From positions 11,751,501 through 11,815,500 of the forward strand of contig CM066736.1 of NCBI GenBank assembly GCA_033961575.1: a DNA stretch of 64,000 nt. The letters run 5' to 3'. Shown here in pieces: positions 11,050 through 22,215 of this stretch; position 1 is the stretch's first letter; each line of letters begins with the position of its first letter. The position numbers and the translations under genes were made by a program. Under the pieces are notes generated by a model. The model ran no database searches, had not been told where the DNA came from, and saw only the letters and a list, made by a program, of their open reading frames with translations. The DNA is from Aselliscus stoliczkanus. Its lineage: Eukaryota > Chordata > Mammalia > Chiroptera > Hipposideridae.

Positions 11050-11190
11050 GTATGGAAACGCCCTTCAGAGACCATCCAGTCCAATCCCTTCATTCTGTAG
11101 ACGGGGACACTGAGGCTCAGAGCAGGGGTGACTTGTTGGAGTTACACAGAGAGCTAGTGGCCCAGTCCCAACTCCTACCCCGGAAGCAGA
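11050..11190 (+). repeat. MIR-related old SINE
   Basis: accatccagtccaatccc, acggggacactgaggctcag and gagttacacagagagct match the 3' half shared by MIR-related mammalian SINEs. Confidence 0.6.
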
Positions 11191-12087
11191 GACACAAGGT
11201 TCTGCCAAGTAACAAAAAACTCACATTTGACCCCAGAAACAAACAGAAGTTTATGTCCCAGGATCCCCTTCACACGATTGTGCACTGAGCTGGACATGGC
11301 AATGATAGTAACTGCCTCTCGTGGGCTTTCCCTAAGGCAACGGTCCCCACCCTCCAACCCAATAGACGTTGGTGAAGGGACAGCCCTAAACAGCCACACA
11401 TGTTTTGTGACCTCCACACCCCACTCCCAACACAGGGCTGTGGGTCAGGATATGATGGCGGCTGGTCAGTGACCTATGAAATGGAATGAAGATGAGCTGG
11501 GCCAATAGCTGAAAGCGTCAGGATGAAAGGTGGAGAGGAGGCGAGGTTTAGAGAGAGCCGGGGAGACCCAATAAGCCAGACAACAAACAAGCTGAGGGTA
11601 TAAGGAGTAGGGACCGTATGGAGGCAGACGCAATGTCATAGAGAAAAAATGAGAGCAGAGATTGAGGACGCCAGAGAACCACGGACCAGAGCAGACCCAC
11701 CAGCAGCAGCCGGGTCACAGTCAGGACGCAGGACCAGGACAATGACTCGCGGTCTCTCTGCAGGTCGGGGAGCTGGCCCCAGTGCCAGACTGCCCTCCAT
11801 GTCTAGTTTCATGAGGCCCAGCTCCTAAGCTGTGACTTCCCTTTCTCTGGTTGCCACATGCCTATCCTTATAATAGACAACTCCATTTGCTGAGCTAGCC
11901 TAGGTGGGCCACGGTTCCTTGTGCCAATCTGAAAAGAGCAAGCCAGCATGTAGCCCCTTCAGTAGCCCGCTGCAGCAGGCAGATGGTCAGAGTGCGTACA
12001 CCTGCACGTGGGGGGTCTCATGCCTTGATGAGGAGGCACAGTGTGGAGACTGATCTCCTGAGGGGCTGGCAGAGGCTGCTGCTGCTT

Positions 12088-14040
12088 CTCCATCCTCCTC
12101 CTCTTCCTCCATCCCCTCCATCCTGCTCCTCCATCCCTTCTCATCCTCCATCCCTCTATCCCCTCCATCCCCCTCCTCCATCCCCTCCATCCTCCATCCC
12201 CTCCATCCTCCTCCTCCATCCCCTCCATCCTCCATCCCTTCCATCCTCCATCCCCTCCATCCCCCTCCTCCATCCCCTCCATCCTCCATCCCTTCCATCT
12301 CTTCCTTCCTCCATCCCCTCCTCCATCCCTTCCATCTCTCCATCTCTCTCCATCCTCTCCATCCCTTCATCTCTCCATCTCTCCATCCTCTCCATCCCCT
12401 CATCTCTCCATCCCTTCCATCCTCCATTCCCTTCCATCCCCTCCTCCATCCCTCCATCCTCCATCCCTCCATCTCTTCCTCTCTTCATTCCCTCCATCCT
12501 CCATTCCTCCATCTCTCCTCTCATTCCCTTCCATTCTTCCATTCTCTCCATTCCTCATTCTCTTCATTCCCTCTCCATCTCTTCCATCTCTTCCATTCTC
12601 TCCATCTCTTCCTCTCATTCTTCATCTCTTCATTCTTCTATCTCTTCTCTTCATTCCTCTTCCTTCATTCTTCATTCTTCATTCTTCTATCTTCCATTCT
12701 CTTCATCTCTCTTCTTCATTCTCTTTTCTCATTCTTCATTCTCTATCTTCATTCTTCCCTTCTTCTATCTCTCTATCTCTTCATTCTTCATCTCTTCATT
12801 CTCTTTCTCTCTCTTCATTCTCTATCTCCATTCTCTTCATCTCTTCCTTCTTCCATTCTCTCTATCTCTTCCATTCTTCATTCTCTTCATTCCTCTATCT
12901 CTCTCTTCCTCTCTTCATTCTCTATCTCTTCATTCTTCATTCCTTCATCTCTCCATTCTTCTATCTCTTCATTCCCTTCATTCTCTTCATTCTCTTCATT
13001 CTCTTCTTCCATTCTCTTCATTCTTCATTCTCTATTCCTCTTCATTCTCTTCATTCCTCTATCTTCTCTTCATTCTTCCTTCTCTCATTCTCTTCATTCT
13101 TCATCTCTTCTATCTCTTCCATTCTCTCTATTCTTCCTTCCTTTCATTCTCTATCTCTCTTCATTCTCTTCATCTCTCTTCATTCTTCCATTCTCTTCAT
13201 TCTCTTCATTCTTCATTCTTCTATCTTCATTCTCTATCTCTTCATTCTTCATCTCTCCATTCTCTCTATCTCTTCATCTCTTCCATCTCTTCCTTCCCTT
13301 TCATTCTCTTCATCTCTTCCATTCTTCTATCTCTTCATTCCCTTTCCATTCCTTCCTTCTCTCTCCATTCTTCCATTCTTCTATCTCTTCATTCTCTCCA
13401 TCTCTCTCCTCCATTCTTCCATCTCTTCATTCTTCATCTTCCTCCTCCATTCCTCCATCCTCCATCCCTTCTATCTCTCCATTCCCTCCATCCTCCTCCT
13501 TCCATCCCTCCATCCTCCATCCCTTCCATCCTCCATTCCTCCATCCTCCTCCTCCATCTCTCCATCCTCCATCCCCTCCCTCCTCCTCCTCCATCCCCTC
13601 CATCCTCCTCCTCCATCCCTTCCCTCCTCCATCCCCTCCCTCCTCCTCCTCCATCCCCCTCCTCCATCCCTTCCATCCTCCATCCCCTCCATCCTCCATC
13701 CCCTCTATCCTCCTCCTCCACCCTCCTCCTCCATCCTCCTCCTCCATCCTCCTCCTCCATCCCCTCCACCCTCCTGCTCCTCCTCCATCTCCATGTCCTC
13801 CTTCTCCATCTTCCTCCTCCTCTTTCTTCTTCTTTCTTCTCTTTCCTCCTCCTTCTCTTCCTCTTCCTCCTTCTGCCTCTTCTTTCTTCCTCCTAGTCTT
13901 CCTTCTCTTCCTCTTCCTCTTCCTCTCCACCTCCCCCTTCCTCTTCCTCTTCCTCTTACTCCTCCATCCTCCTCTTCCTTTTTCTTTCTTCTTCCTAATC
14001 CTCTCTCTGTTCCCTTCCTCTTCCTCATCCTCTGTCTTCC
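12088..14040 (+). repeat. Pyrimidine-rich satellite, about 1.95 kb
   Basis: Long tandem array with almost no G on the plus strand. Its ends (about 12088-12520 and 13430-13790) are built from CCATCC and CTCCATCC-type units. Its middle (about 12520-13430) is built from CATTC and TTCATTCTC units, and a (CTTCCT)n tail runs from 13790. It leaves a long open frame on the plus strand and matching frames on the minus strand, which are low-complexity artefacts. KSR2 transcription would give a purine-rich RNA here. Confidence 0.95.
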
Positions 14041-14074
14041 TCATCATCTGGCTATTTCCATGCTCTGAGTACTC

Positions 14075-14265
14075 AGGGCTGGATTAAATTCGTTACGCAT
14101 ATCACTGCATAGAATCCTCTCTGCCATCCCAATAATGTCTCCTATTACTCTGCCCATTTTACAGAGGGGAAAACCAAGGCAGAGGGATCTTGCTCTGATC
14201 ACATAGCAAGTGAAGGAACAAACTTTCAAGACTTCTGACTCCAAAATACACGCTCTAATCGTTAT
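14075..14265 (+). repeat. MIR SINE
   Basis: tctgcccattttacagagg, aaaccaaggcagaggg, atcacatagcaagtgaag and ttctgactccaaaa follow the MIR 3' order. Confidence 0.8.
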
Positions 14266-14874
14266 GCTGGGTGAAAAGGCTGGGCCTCTGTGAACCTGGA
14301 TTGACTGAGCTAGACAGGAGAGGAGACAGACGGAAATGAAAAGGAAATCTTCAGACCAAATTGGCTCAGAAATCTATTGCACTAACCACATCATTGCCTG
14401 ACAAAAAGAATCTGCGTGAAGCCCGTGAGAAGAGGAAGAGGGGAAAATATGACCCATCCCTAAGTTAGATCGCATCCACCCTCACGTCAAAGCTGCTTTC
14501 TAAATAGAGGTTAATTTATTTCTCTTATCAAATTCTCCTGCTGGCAGACAAGCAGAACAATGTCACAGCCATTGATCTATCTGACCCGTGTTTCTGTCCC
14601 ATCTGACACCACGAGGCTCATTGTGTATAGAAAGCCAGAGAGAGAGACAGGTTTTGAGATGGCTCTGAACTCCTTGGCCCCCCAAGATGTCGCAAAGGAA
14701 AGGACCGTTATAGGCATGCACTGTTACTTCCCCGGAGCCTCACCATTCAAGCCCCCTCATCCCTTCCAGAGGTGGGGATACCCTGTCCTAGAGACCTATA
14801 TGAATGGAATTTGGACCCAGCCTGAGATTTTTACTGGAAGCCCCAAGGTTTCAACTGATGGTAACGGCTAGAAT

Positions 14875-14975
14875 TTCCCTGATACTTACCATGTGTCAAG
14901 GAACTGCACTAGGTGCTTTTAATGTTAGTGATTTCATTTCAACCCTATGAGGTTGGTGATTTTCTTACCCACCAT
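14875..14975 (+). repeat. MIR SINE fragment
   Basis: acttaccatgtgtcaagg, actgcactaggtgctttta and caaccctatgaggttgg correspond to the MIR central region. Confidence 0.75.
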
Positions 14976-14984
14976 AGACATTTT

Positions 14985-15805
14985 TAAACACAGCCACAAA
15001 TTCCTTGGACTCTTCCCATCAATGGGATGGGATCTACGTTTCCTCCCCTTGAACTGGAGTAGGCTGGGATGGCTTCCATCAGTAGAATACAACAGAACTG
15101 ACACTGCCAATGCTTGACTAGTGGCAAGCCAAGATACTGCATAGGTTTTTACTGCTAGGTTATAAAAGCCTATGTAGCACCCACCTTGTTTGAAAAACAG
15201 TTGCTGTTTAAGCCATGAGCTGCCATGTAAAAAGCCCGACTATGCTGAAGCAGCCATATTGGGAGGAGGAAGTCCAAGCCACGTGGCACAACCCCATGAT
15301 AAGTACTTCCGTTGAGTATCCGTTGAGCCTAGTCTTTGACTCATCCCAGCACAGGCACCAGACATGTGAGTAAAGGAGCCTCTAGATTTGGGGTTCGCAA
15401 ATCCTTTCCTTGAAATGACCAGAAGGTAAATATATCATGCTTTGTGAGCCATGTGATCTCAGTTGGAACGACTCAACCCTGCCACTGTAGCTAGAAAGCA
15501 TCCAGAGACAATATGGGTGCGGCTTGTTCCAATACAACTCGAATCACAGAAACAGGCGATAAGCTGGATTTTGTCTATAAGGCATAGTTTGCCAATACCT
15601 GTTCTAGATGATTCCAGCCCTTGGTGGTGTGATTTTTCCCACTGGAGTCCCTGGACATCATGGAGCTGAGACCAGCCATCTCCACTGTACCCCTTCTTAG
15701 TCCCTGATGCGCAGACTCCATGAGCATAATTAAAGGGTTGCTGCTGTACACCACTAAGTTTGAGGGCATTTGTCTGTGAGGCCGTAGATAGCTGTAACAT
15801 AACCA
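14985..15805 (+). mobile_element. MaLR-type LTR split by a hAT element
   Basis: Left part: attccttggactcttccc, gggatgggatctacg and taggttataaaagcct. Right part: accactaagtttgagggc and agctgtaacataacc. The hAT element at 15386-15606 interrupts it. Subfamily unresolved. Confidence 0.65.
15386..15606 (-). mobile_element. hAT-type MITE, inverted, within an LTR
   Basis: ggggttcgcaaatcc at one end and gcatagtttgccaatacctg at the other, with gttccaatacaactcgaatc inside. Diverged copy of the family at 52229. Confidence 0.75.
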
Positions 15806-16074
15806 TTTTACACAGAGGAAAACTGAGGCTCAGAAAGAGTAAGCGATGTGCCTGGAGTCTCAGCTGGTGGTTAAGTAGAGGAAGCCAAGGCTGGTTGGCA
15901 GGTTTGCCTGACTGCAGAGGCCAAGCTCTCTACTGCTAAAATGATGCCACAAGGAGCCAGATGGTGAACAACAGAGACCTAGTAGTAAAAACGGTGGGTG
16001 ACAGCACGAGAGAGAAAGAACATACGGGCTTTGGTGGAGCGTCATGGAAAGGGAGGTCAGAGACAGAAAGGGGG

Positions 16075-16262
16075 ACCAAATTATGCATGGCTTTGCAGAA
16101 TGCAGTAAGAGTTTGATTTGTTTTCTAAATGCACTAGAAAGCCGCTGGATGGATTTTAAGCAGAGGGTGACGCGATTCAAATTACATTCATTAAGAATTG
16201 CTCTGGCTGCTGTGTGGAGAATGGATTGGGGAGATGACCATGCCCTCTCTAGCCAGAGAAAT
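16075..16262 (+). repeat. Old mammalian interspersed repeat fragment
   Basis: The segment with agggtgacgcgattcaaat and gctctggctgctgtgtggag recurs in mammalian genomes. I recognise it but cannot assign a name. Confidence 0.5.
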
Positions 16263-17089
16263 GAGGCTGTGCCTTGCCAGTGAGAAGTCACGTGGCCATC
16301 ATGATCCGGAGCGCAGGTTGGGGGCCGGCCGTGCACTTGGGTTGCTCTACAGTTTATCCACCTTCTACGCCACGCAGGAAGACACTGTGGGGCTGGAGAA
16401 ATCACCTGCTGGACCGTGCGTAACTTTTGGCTTCCGGCCTGGGGCTGGAAGCTTTGGTGCAGGCTGACCAAAGGACTAAACAAAGGATGTGGAAATTACA
16501 CTGGAAATTTCCAGGCCAGGTTGGAAAGAAAGATGCACAGAGAGGCCTGCTGCTGACCAGCATCAGAAGGCCAGCTGGAAGTCAAACAAACTGACTGCAT
16601 GGCTCAGCACGCAGGGTACCCGGACATATCCATCCACCCAGTCTCCAGCAGGAGCTCAGAAATAGATCCCTGTCCCTCGGTGGCTCAATTCAACAGATGT
16701 GTCAGAAAGTCCAGAGTCATCTGCAAAGCTCATCCCAGCAGATGGCGAAACATTTCGCAGAGCCAAGAGTGCGGGGTCTAGCCCTCTAAGGGGCCCTTTT
16801 CCGGTTCTCCGGCTATCCCTGCTGTACCCTCCTTGACATACTCATTCATTCTCATTTCTGTGTGCCCGCTCCCTAAATCACAGCTTCCTGGCATACTCAC
16901 TTTCCACTGATGGCTGGATGCCCCTCAAGCTTGACTCAGCACCAACCACACAGCAATCGGAGAGCCCAGCTGGGCTGGGAGGTGAAAGCAACGCTCCCAG
17001 ATCAATCCACCAAGTCCCGTTCCAGAACCTTCCTCTCCCCTGCAGTGGCAGCCCCAGCATGCCCCGACCCAGCAGAACCCCAGCCTCAC

Positions 17090-17208
17090 CTTGTTGATTT
17101 TGTTGGTTTTGGGGAGCGTCTGACTGATGTGCAGGTCCGAATATCGGGGTGGCTTTCGCAGAGGGTTGTTGATGTCACATGGGACCGACTCTGTCCGGAC
17201 TAACCTTG
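17090..17208 (-). CDS. KSR2: KSR2 internal exon: 14-3-3-type RTESVP site and basic linker
   Basis: This exon reads ARLVRTESVPCDINNPLRKP, then PRYSDLHISQTLPKTNKINK, and ends in phase 0 at a gtgagg donor. RTESVP matches the conserved KSR phosphoserine site that binds 14-3-3 and controls membrane recruitment. As I remember vertebrate KSR2, the protein here reads HR-GDP-ARLV, but the bases where the acceptor before GDP should lie contain no AG (tccctac-ggatcc). The nearest usable AG, at 17209-17210 after a tgtttttgtccctac tract, keeps the frame and drops three residues. A second in-frame AG at 17200-17201 would start the exon at 17199. The start is therefore a choice; the downstream part is certain. 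Confidence 0.88.
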
Positions 17209-17371
17209 CTGGATCCGTAGGGACAAAAACAGCGATTTGGGAGTTTAAGTATCACTTTGGCTTCAGATTGCCATGTCAGGAGAGCTACCTCAAAGGCCCA
17301 CCCCCAAGGCTGGAAAGAATTCACTAAAAAGGATAGTTGTGCCACAGTAGAAACATCGGGTGCTCTCTGTC

Positions 17372-17373
<2 letters not shown>

Positions 17374-17421
<48 letters not shown>
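17374..17421 (+). repeat. (GT)n microsatellite
   Basis: About 23 uninterrupted GT units, so probably polymorphic. Confidence 0.97.
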
Positions 17422-18999
17422 GTCAATCTGTGACTTAACAATGACAAATTATCATAATAACACAAGAGATCAGTTTGTTTATTCTCAATACCATAATTGC
17501 TTCACATTGGGGCTCATTTCAGAATTGAACCTCCTGAGCAATGCAAGAGGTTCCTGATTTCTCAGGCTCCATTAACAGTGGACAAGCACATTAGGGCCAC
17601 CTGTCCCTGTCTCCATTTAACCTTTGCATGAGGATCATCTTTCATTACTTGTGGGATTCCTCAGGCTTCAGCAGCCTGTCTCATGTCAGAATACATTTGT
17701 CCTAACCAAGGCCACCGTGGGTCCCTGAAGGAGAGACTTGGCTCTCCCACCCTTCCCTTCTGCATCATTCTAAAGACCCCGCAAAAATCTGGGCATATGG
17801 TGGATGCTAAATAAGCGTTTCCTGATCCAAGCCACACCATCCCAGCCCCTCTTCCTGTTAGCCCGCTGTTCTTCCTACTACTTACGGGGACCATGGGAGA
17901 GACAAAAGTGAGAAACTCAAACTCAAATTTGATGCCTGGCAGTGTTACTCATTAGCTGTTTTTTATTGTGGGGGTGTTGGTGGAAAAGTTAAGCTTTGGA
18001 CTGACCCAGGGACTTAATTTCTCTGCTTAGCCTGAGCTGCCGATACCATGGAAACCGATGATATTTCCAAACACCCCACTAACAACATGTGGGGGGTGGG
18101 GAGGAATGGCAAGAAGCCGGCGGGCTTCTGGAAAGTTCCGTTTGCGTCCAATGGGGCACGGCCGTGAAGGTGGGCGGGGGGGGCCTTTTGTTGATCTCTG
18201 AGAGCGGGTCACCCTCCAGCAGGCTGCTCCTGGTCTCCATACGGGAGGTGGGCTCCCAGGGAACCCACCAGGGGGAGGAATTGGGGGGCAGGCGATTTCC
18301 CCAGTGGAGGCAATCCATGCAGTGGCTCGAGAGCAGTGAGAAGTCAGGTTTTAAAGAGACTCACTGAGTGTATGCAGTTATTCAAGGAACAGATGGTTCT
18401 TAACTGAGGGTGGGGGTGGGAAGGGGTACGAGGAGAGGGCTGAAGGCTTTCTCTTCACTCGCAATTTCCTCTCCACATGGAGATAAGCAAAGCAAAGATC
18501 ATCGAAAACCAGTGACCCGTTCACTGTGGCGCACATCCCAGCACTTTCAGTGGCAATTCGCCTCCTTTTTTAGGTTTCCCTTGGGTTCATTCTAAAACGG
18601 GGCAGATTCCCCTGAGCGTGCACTGACCAGGCCAGGGCGGGGGACGGGGGTAGGCTGGCAGGGGTGTAATGCGTGGGCGAGGAGGGACTCAGTCTCCTGA
18701 TTAGCAAGTGTCTGTTGGAACCTTAGCTTCATCCAACCTGTAGATCGGGGGTGGCAGGGAGGTGGCCAGCAAGAATTTTTGAACTCTTAATAAAGCTGCT
18801 ACCATTTTAAAATAAGCGCATGGCACAGAAAGCTTTTTTTCGAAACAGGAGAAATGCTGCAAGGCAGGTTGCTGGCATGGCTGTCCTCTCCGGACGCCGC
18901 CGGGGCGTACTCTCCACTGTGCACGGCCCCATTGGGCCAGTTAGGGTACTTGCTTGGCCCGGGAAGCCATCTGAGTTTGTAACTTCTCCTATAGAGCAG

Positions 19000-19160
19000 G
19001 ACTTCTCCATCTCAATGTGCATAGGAGTCACCCGCAGATCCTGTGTAAAATGCAGGTTCTGATTCAGGAGGTCAGGGGTAGGGGCAGAAGCTTTGCATCT
19101 CTAACCAGCTCCCTGGAGATTCCAGTGGTGCTGGCGCTGGGACCACACTTCTGGGTGGCA
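19000..19160 (+). mobile_element. MER5-like hAT element
   Basis: ggacttctccatctcaatg, taaaatgcaggttctgattc and gggaccacacttctggg match the MER5 pattern. Ends are approximate. Confidence 0.65.
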
Positions 19161-20064
19161 AGCGAGGCCCAGCAGAGCTTGCTGCCATGATGATAGCGTT
19201 CCTTATCTGCGCTATGCAGAATGGCGGCCACACGGGGTTACTGAGCCCTTGAAATGCTGCTGGTGTGACAGAGTCATTTGATTTTTATTTCAGTTTAATT
19301 AATCTAAATGTAAATAGATGCAGCTAGTAGCTAGTAGCTACCATGCTGAACAGCACAGGCCTAGTGAGTTACCCAGTGGATAATGGAGTATGGGGGTAAC
19401 ACCCCACAGGACAAGAATCAGAGCAACCATTTTGAAAGTTGGGCTGCAGGGCTCCCCAAGGAGATGTCTCCTATTGAGCCTTTGGGCAGACAGGGGAGAG
19501 CCTTTCCTTGTAGTCTTTACTTCCGTCTAAATTGGTCTTGCTTTTTTACAGTAGACAGCTGGTATGGCTAGCCCAAAGGTAGCTGCTTTGTCCCTCCCTG
19601 GACAATTTGGCTCAGATACTTCCAGGATTCCAGGGACACAGAACACAGATGGCCCAAATCAACAGGTCCAAGCCAGACCCCTCCCCATACCCACTTCTGC
19701 AGGGTGAATTGATTGCATCTAAAGAGCACATACTGGAAAAACACTCCGCCAGCACTGTTTTTAAGTGGGAAGGAAAAGCAATGGGATCGGGGGAAAGAAG
19801 GGAGAGTGGAAATTGGGAGAGGAGACAGGGAAGAGAGAAAAAGATTTAGGGAGGAGGACCTGAGTCTGGGAGCTAAAGTATCAGAGAGACAAATTATAGT
19901 GGGGAGAAAGAGGGAGAGCAGGGATGGGGGGTGGGTTAAAGAGATAGATGTCTCAGAGGATCAGGAGGTATCCAGAGTTGGCCTGGATGGGACAGCTATC
20001 TCAGGTGGCCTGCAGGACCCCCCCCCCATTCCTGCCCCTAGGGCAGCGAGTGTTAAATACTTAC

Positions 20065-20132
20065 CTCCTCGGTGGATGATGAGGAGATGACAAGGTGGGG
20101 CTTCTTTGGTGCATTTGTTGTGGCACTTTAAC
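20065..20132 (-). CDS. KSR2: KSR2 internal exon: second half of C1 domain
   Basis: This 68-nt exon has an acceptor after a long tctctctctcag tract and a gtaagt donor. It completes the Lys codon and reads LKCHNKCTKEAPPCHLLIIH followed by R, ending with the first base (G) of a split codon. It supplies the remaining C1 ligands (C-H-x2-C and the distal Cys), so the complete zinc-ligand set is present over three exons. A TGGA microsatellite lies about 20 to 65 nt upstream of the acceptor, in the zone where the branch point should be. The split G codon matters for the next exon, whose expected acceptor looks altered. Confidence 0.96.
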
Positions 20133-20153
20133 CTGAGAGAGAGAGAAACAGAG

Positions 20154-20200
20154 AGATGATGGATGGATGGATGGATGAATGGATGGATGGATGGATGGAG
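20154..20200 (+). repeat. (GATG)n microsatellite next to the C1 exon
   Basis: About eleven GATG/GATGA units, ending about 20 nt upstream (in transcript sense) of the acceptor at 20133-20134. On the RNA it reads CAUC repeats. Confidence 0.95.
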
Positions 20201-20399
20201 TGCCCCAGGGGTTCAGACAGCTCTGAGGACTGTGGATACCAGGATGTGAGATAAGGCGGGGCAGTGACTGATAAGGCATATCCTTGGCACCCAGGAAATT
20301 AACTCTGGAGACAGTTTGCTGCAATCCCACTCTTACAGGTCAGCCCTGTGTGGCCCAAGAGTGGGTAGATCTGTTTTCCTAACAGTTGCGTTCATCATT

Positions 20400-20560
20400 A
20401 TCATACAATCCTAATAATCACCTACCATTTACTAGAAGACTCCTTTGCCAGTCAATGTATTAAACATTTTACATAGCCTATGCCGTTGGATCTTTATAAC
20501 AACCTTATGAAATGGGTATTATTATCATTCTTGTTTAACACTAAGATGAACTGGCATGTG
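20400..20560 (+). repeat. MIR SINE
   Basis: taataatcacctaccattta, tattaaacattttacatagc, ataacaaccttatgaaatgg and gtattattatcattc follow the MIR order. Confidence 0.75.
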
Positions 20561-21142
20561 CTGGCAGAAAACCTGTGTCAGCAGTACCAAAATATGGCCT
20601 CTCATGTTTCTTAAAGGTGCTAGCTATGGAAGAGAGCCGGCCAAGGCTTTCACTTAGGATGAGATTAGTAACAGGTATTAAGTTTCGGAGGTATTAAATT
20701 TAAGAGTTTTGAGTCAAAATGTTTTCCTTTGAGACCAGCCTATGAGTAAGATGTCACCTCACTCTTCTCCATTCTACTGCCTGACTTCAACAGGATAATA
20801 AAAATCCCAAGTTAAGTTACTACGCCTGGCTTTGATTCTTTCTTTTCTAGTTTTATGTCAGTAAGATGGAAACACCATGGCAAATGCTATCAGTGCTCCA
20901 TCCCATACCCTTTTCGATTCCCAATTTTGTGCACAGCATCCTGACTTCCAACAGCCAACATCTTTGCCAGAGGTTGCCCTGAGGCTGCTCAGAGGTTTAA
21001 TATTAAAATATTCTATAGAGAGAAGTGGAAACTTTAGATTTGTCCTCTACCCTCTTGCCCTCCAGGGGCTTGATAGTTCTCTTTAAAAGAATGATTCTAA
21101 CGCCCAGACATAAGACTTAACATCGATTCTCCCCATTAGTCT

Positions 21143-21335
21143 AGCGCAGTGGGTTCTCACAAGTAGAGTTCTCAGACCAGCAGCATCAGCACCACCTCGG
21201 AACTTTTCAGAAATGCAACTTCTGGGCCCCAGAGCTGATGAATCAGAGGCTCCGGGGTGGAGATGCAGCAATCTGTTTGAACAAGCCTTCCAGGTGAGTC
21301 TGATGCACTCAAGTGTGAGAACCACTGGTCTAGCT
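21143..21335 (+). mobile_element. MER5-like hAT element
   Basis: gcagtgggttctcacaag start, gaaatgcaacttctgggccc, gatgaatcagaggctcc, gtctgatgcactcaagtgtg and terminal gagaaccactgg. The terminal cagtggttctc inverted repeats are visible. Confidence 0.85.
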
Positions 21336-21915
21336 GATGGATTGGGAACATCTGTGCATATGTCCTCCATTTTTCTTATGTTCAGTCTTTGAGGGGCCTA
21401 AAGGGCTCTGAATTCCTTTCTGATATGGAAAAGTTAGACCTAGGGCCACCGGGAGCAAAGGAGTGCAGAGGGGAGCAAAGAGGGATGATGGCAGCGTGAA
21501 AAATGCATCAGAGAGAGGGGTTCTTGTGCTAACCTTGTGCAAAGAGATGTCTTTGCATCTCTCTACCACATGCTAAGTCCAGTCCGAGACTTGCACAGGG
21601 AACAGTTTCCACAGAGAATTTAATACACTTATATTTTCCATTTGAACATCAATTTTTTCTGGTTGTCTTACATTAATGACAAGTGATGTTCATTTTCCCA
21701 TTCATGACAATAAGATACATTTTCATCAGTAAATACAATTATGTATGTTAAAAAGGCCATAAATAGTAAATAAACACACACAGCTGCTACCTAAATAAAA
21801 TAAAATCATGATAAGGTGGTGAGCAAATCTCTGAGTTAAGAGTAGGGAAAAGTTGGCTTAGACAATTTGGAATCTTCAAAGGGAGGTGGCAGCTCGTGGC
21901 ACCCAAAAGTCTACA

Positions 21916-21987
21916 ATGGTTGAAAACAAAAGATCGCCTCTTGGTCTTTTGGCCAAGATCAAGTGTAGTAAGATGGTTGAAAAAAAC
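21916..21987 (+). pseudogene. Retroposed U2 snRNA 5' fragment with target-site duplications
   Basis: 21933-21970 matches the first 38 or so nucleotides of U2 snRNA (atcgcctcttggtctttt, then ggccaagatcaagtgtag) with about four transitions. The branch-point-pairing segment gtagta is included; the rest of U2 is missing. It is flanked by atggttgaaaacaaa (21916-21930) and atggttgaaaaaaac (21973-21987), a target-site duplication. This supports insertion of a 3'-truncated U2 copy by LINE machinery. It is not a functional snRNA gene: no Sm site and no proximal sequence element are seen. Confidence 0.85.
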
Positions 21988-22044
21988 GTTAGGAGGTACC
22001 TATGGTCATGAATGCCATAAAAACTACGTGATTCTGAAAGAAAG

Positions 22045-22215
22045 AAGAGCTAACATTTCTGCAGTCCAACAATGTATCAGGCATTATTCCATCCTTGTTG
22101 CACCCCTAAAAAGTAAGATCTGTTGTTATCCCCATTTTACAGAGTGAGAACCAACTTGCCCAAGGCCAAACAGCCAGTAAGAGACAGAGTTACCCAGTCC
22201 AGCTCTAATCACTGT
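22045..22215 (+). repeat. MIR SINE
   Basis: aatgtatcaggcattattcc, ttatccccattttacagagt and ccaaggccaaacagccag are MIR sequence. Confidence 0.85.

Larger units (their letters stand above)
9498..17089 (-). other. KSR2 intron holding the pyrimidine-rich satellite
   Basis: Intron of 7.6 kb. Contents: an MLT1 LTR at 10040, a short GAAT microsatellite, the satellite at 12088-14040, MIR fragments, an MLT1 LTR split by a hAT element at 14985-15805, and an old mammalian repeat near 16080. 16260-17080 shows nothing recognisable. Confidence 0.7.
17209..20064 (-). other. KSR2 intron between the C1 and RTESVP exons
   Basis: Contains a GT microsatellite and a MER5-like element. 17420-19000 and 19150-20060 appear unique. 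Purine-rich stretches at 19770-19930 are simple sequence, not genes. Confidence 0.7.

Noticed and set aside
11983..13896. 637-codon open frame on the plus strand (Ser/Pro/Leu/His/Ile-rich)
   Set aside because: It lies wholly in the pyrimidine-rich satellite, where stop codons are rare in several frames; no domain, and mirrored frames exist on the minus strand.
13427..14047. 206-codon minus frame rich in Arg, Glu, Gly
   Set aside because: Translation of the same satellite and its CTTCCT tail; low complexity only.
15860..16483. 207-codon minus frame
   Set aside because: Overlaps an old interspersed repeat and shows no domain; no splice sites that join it to KSR2 in phase were found.
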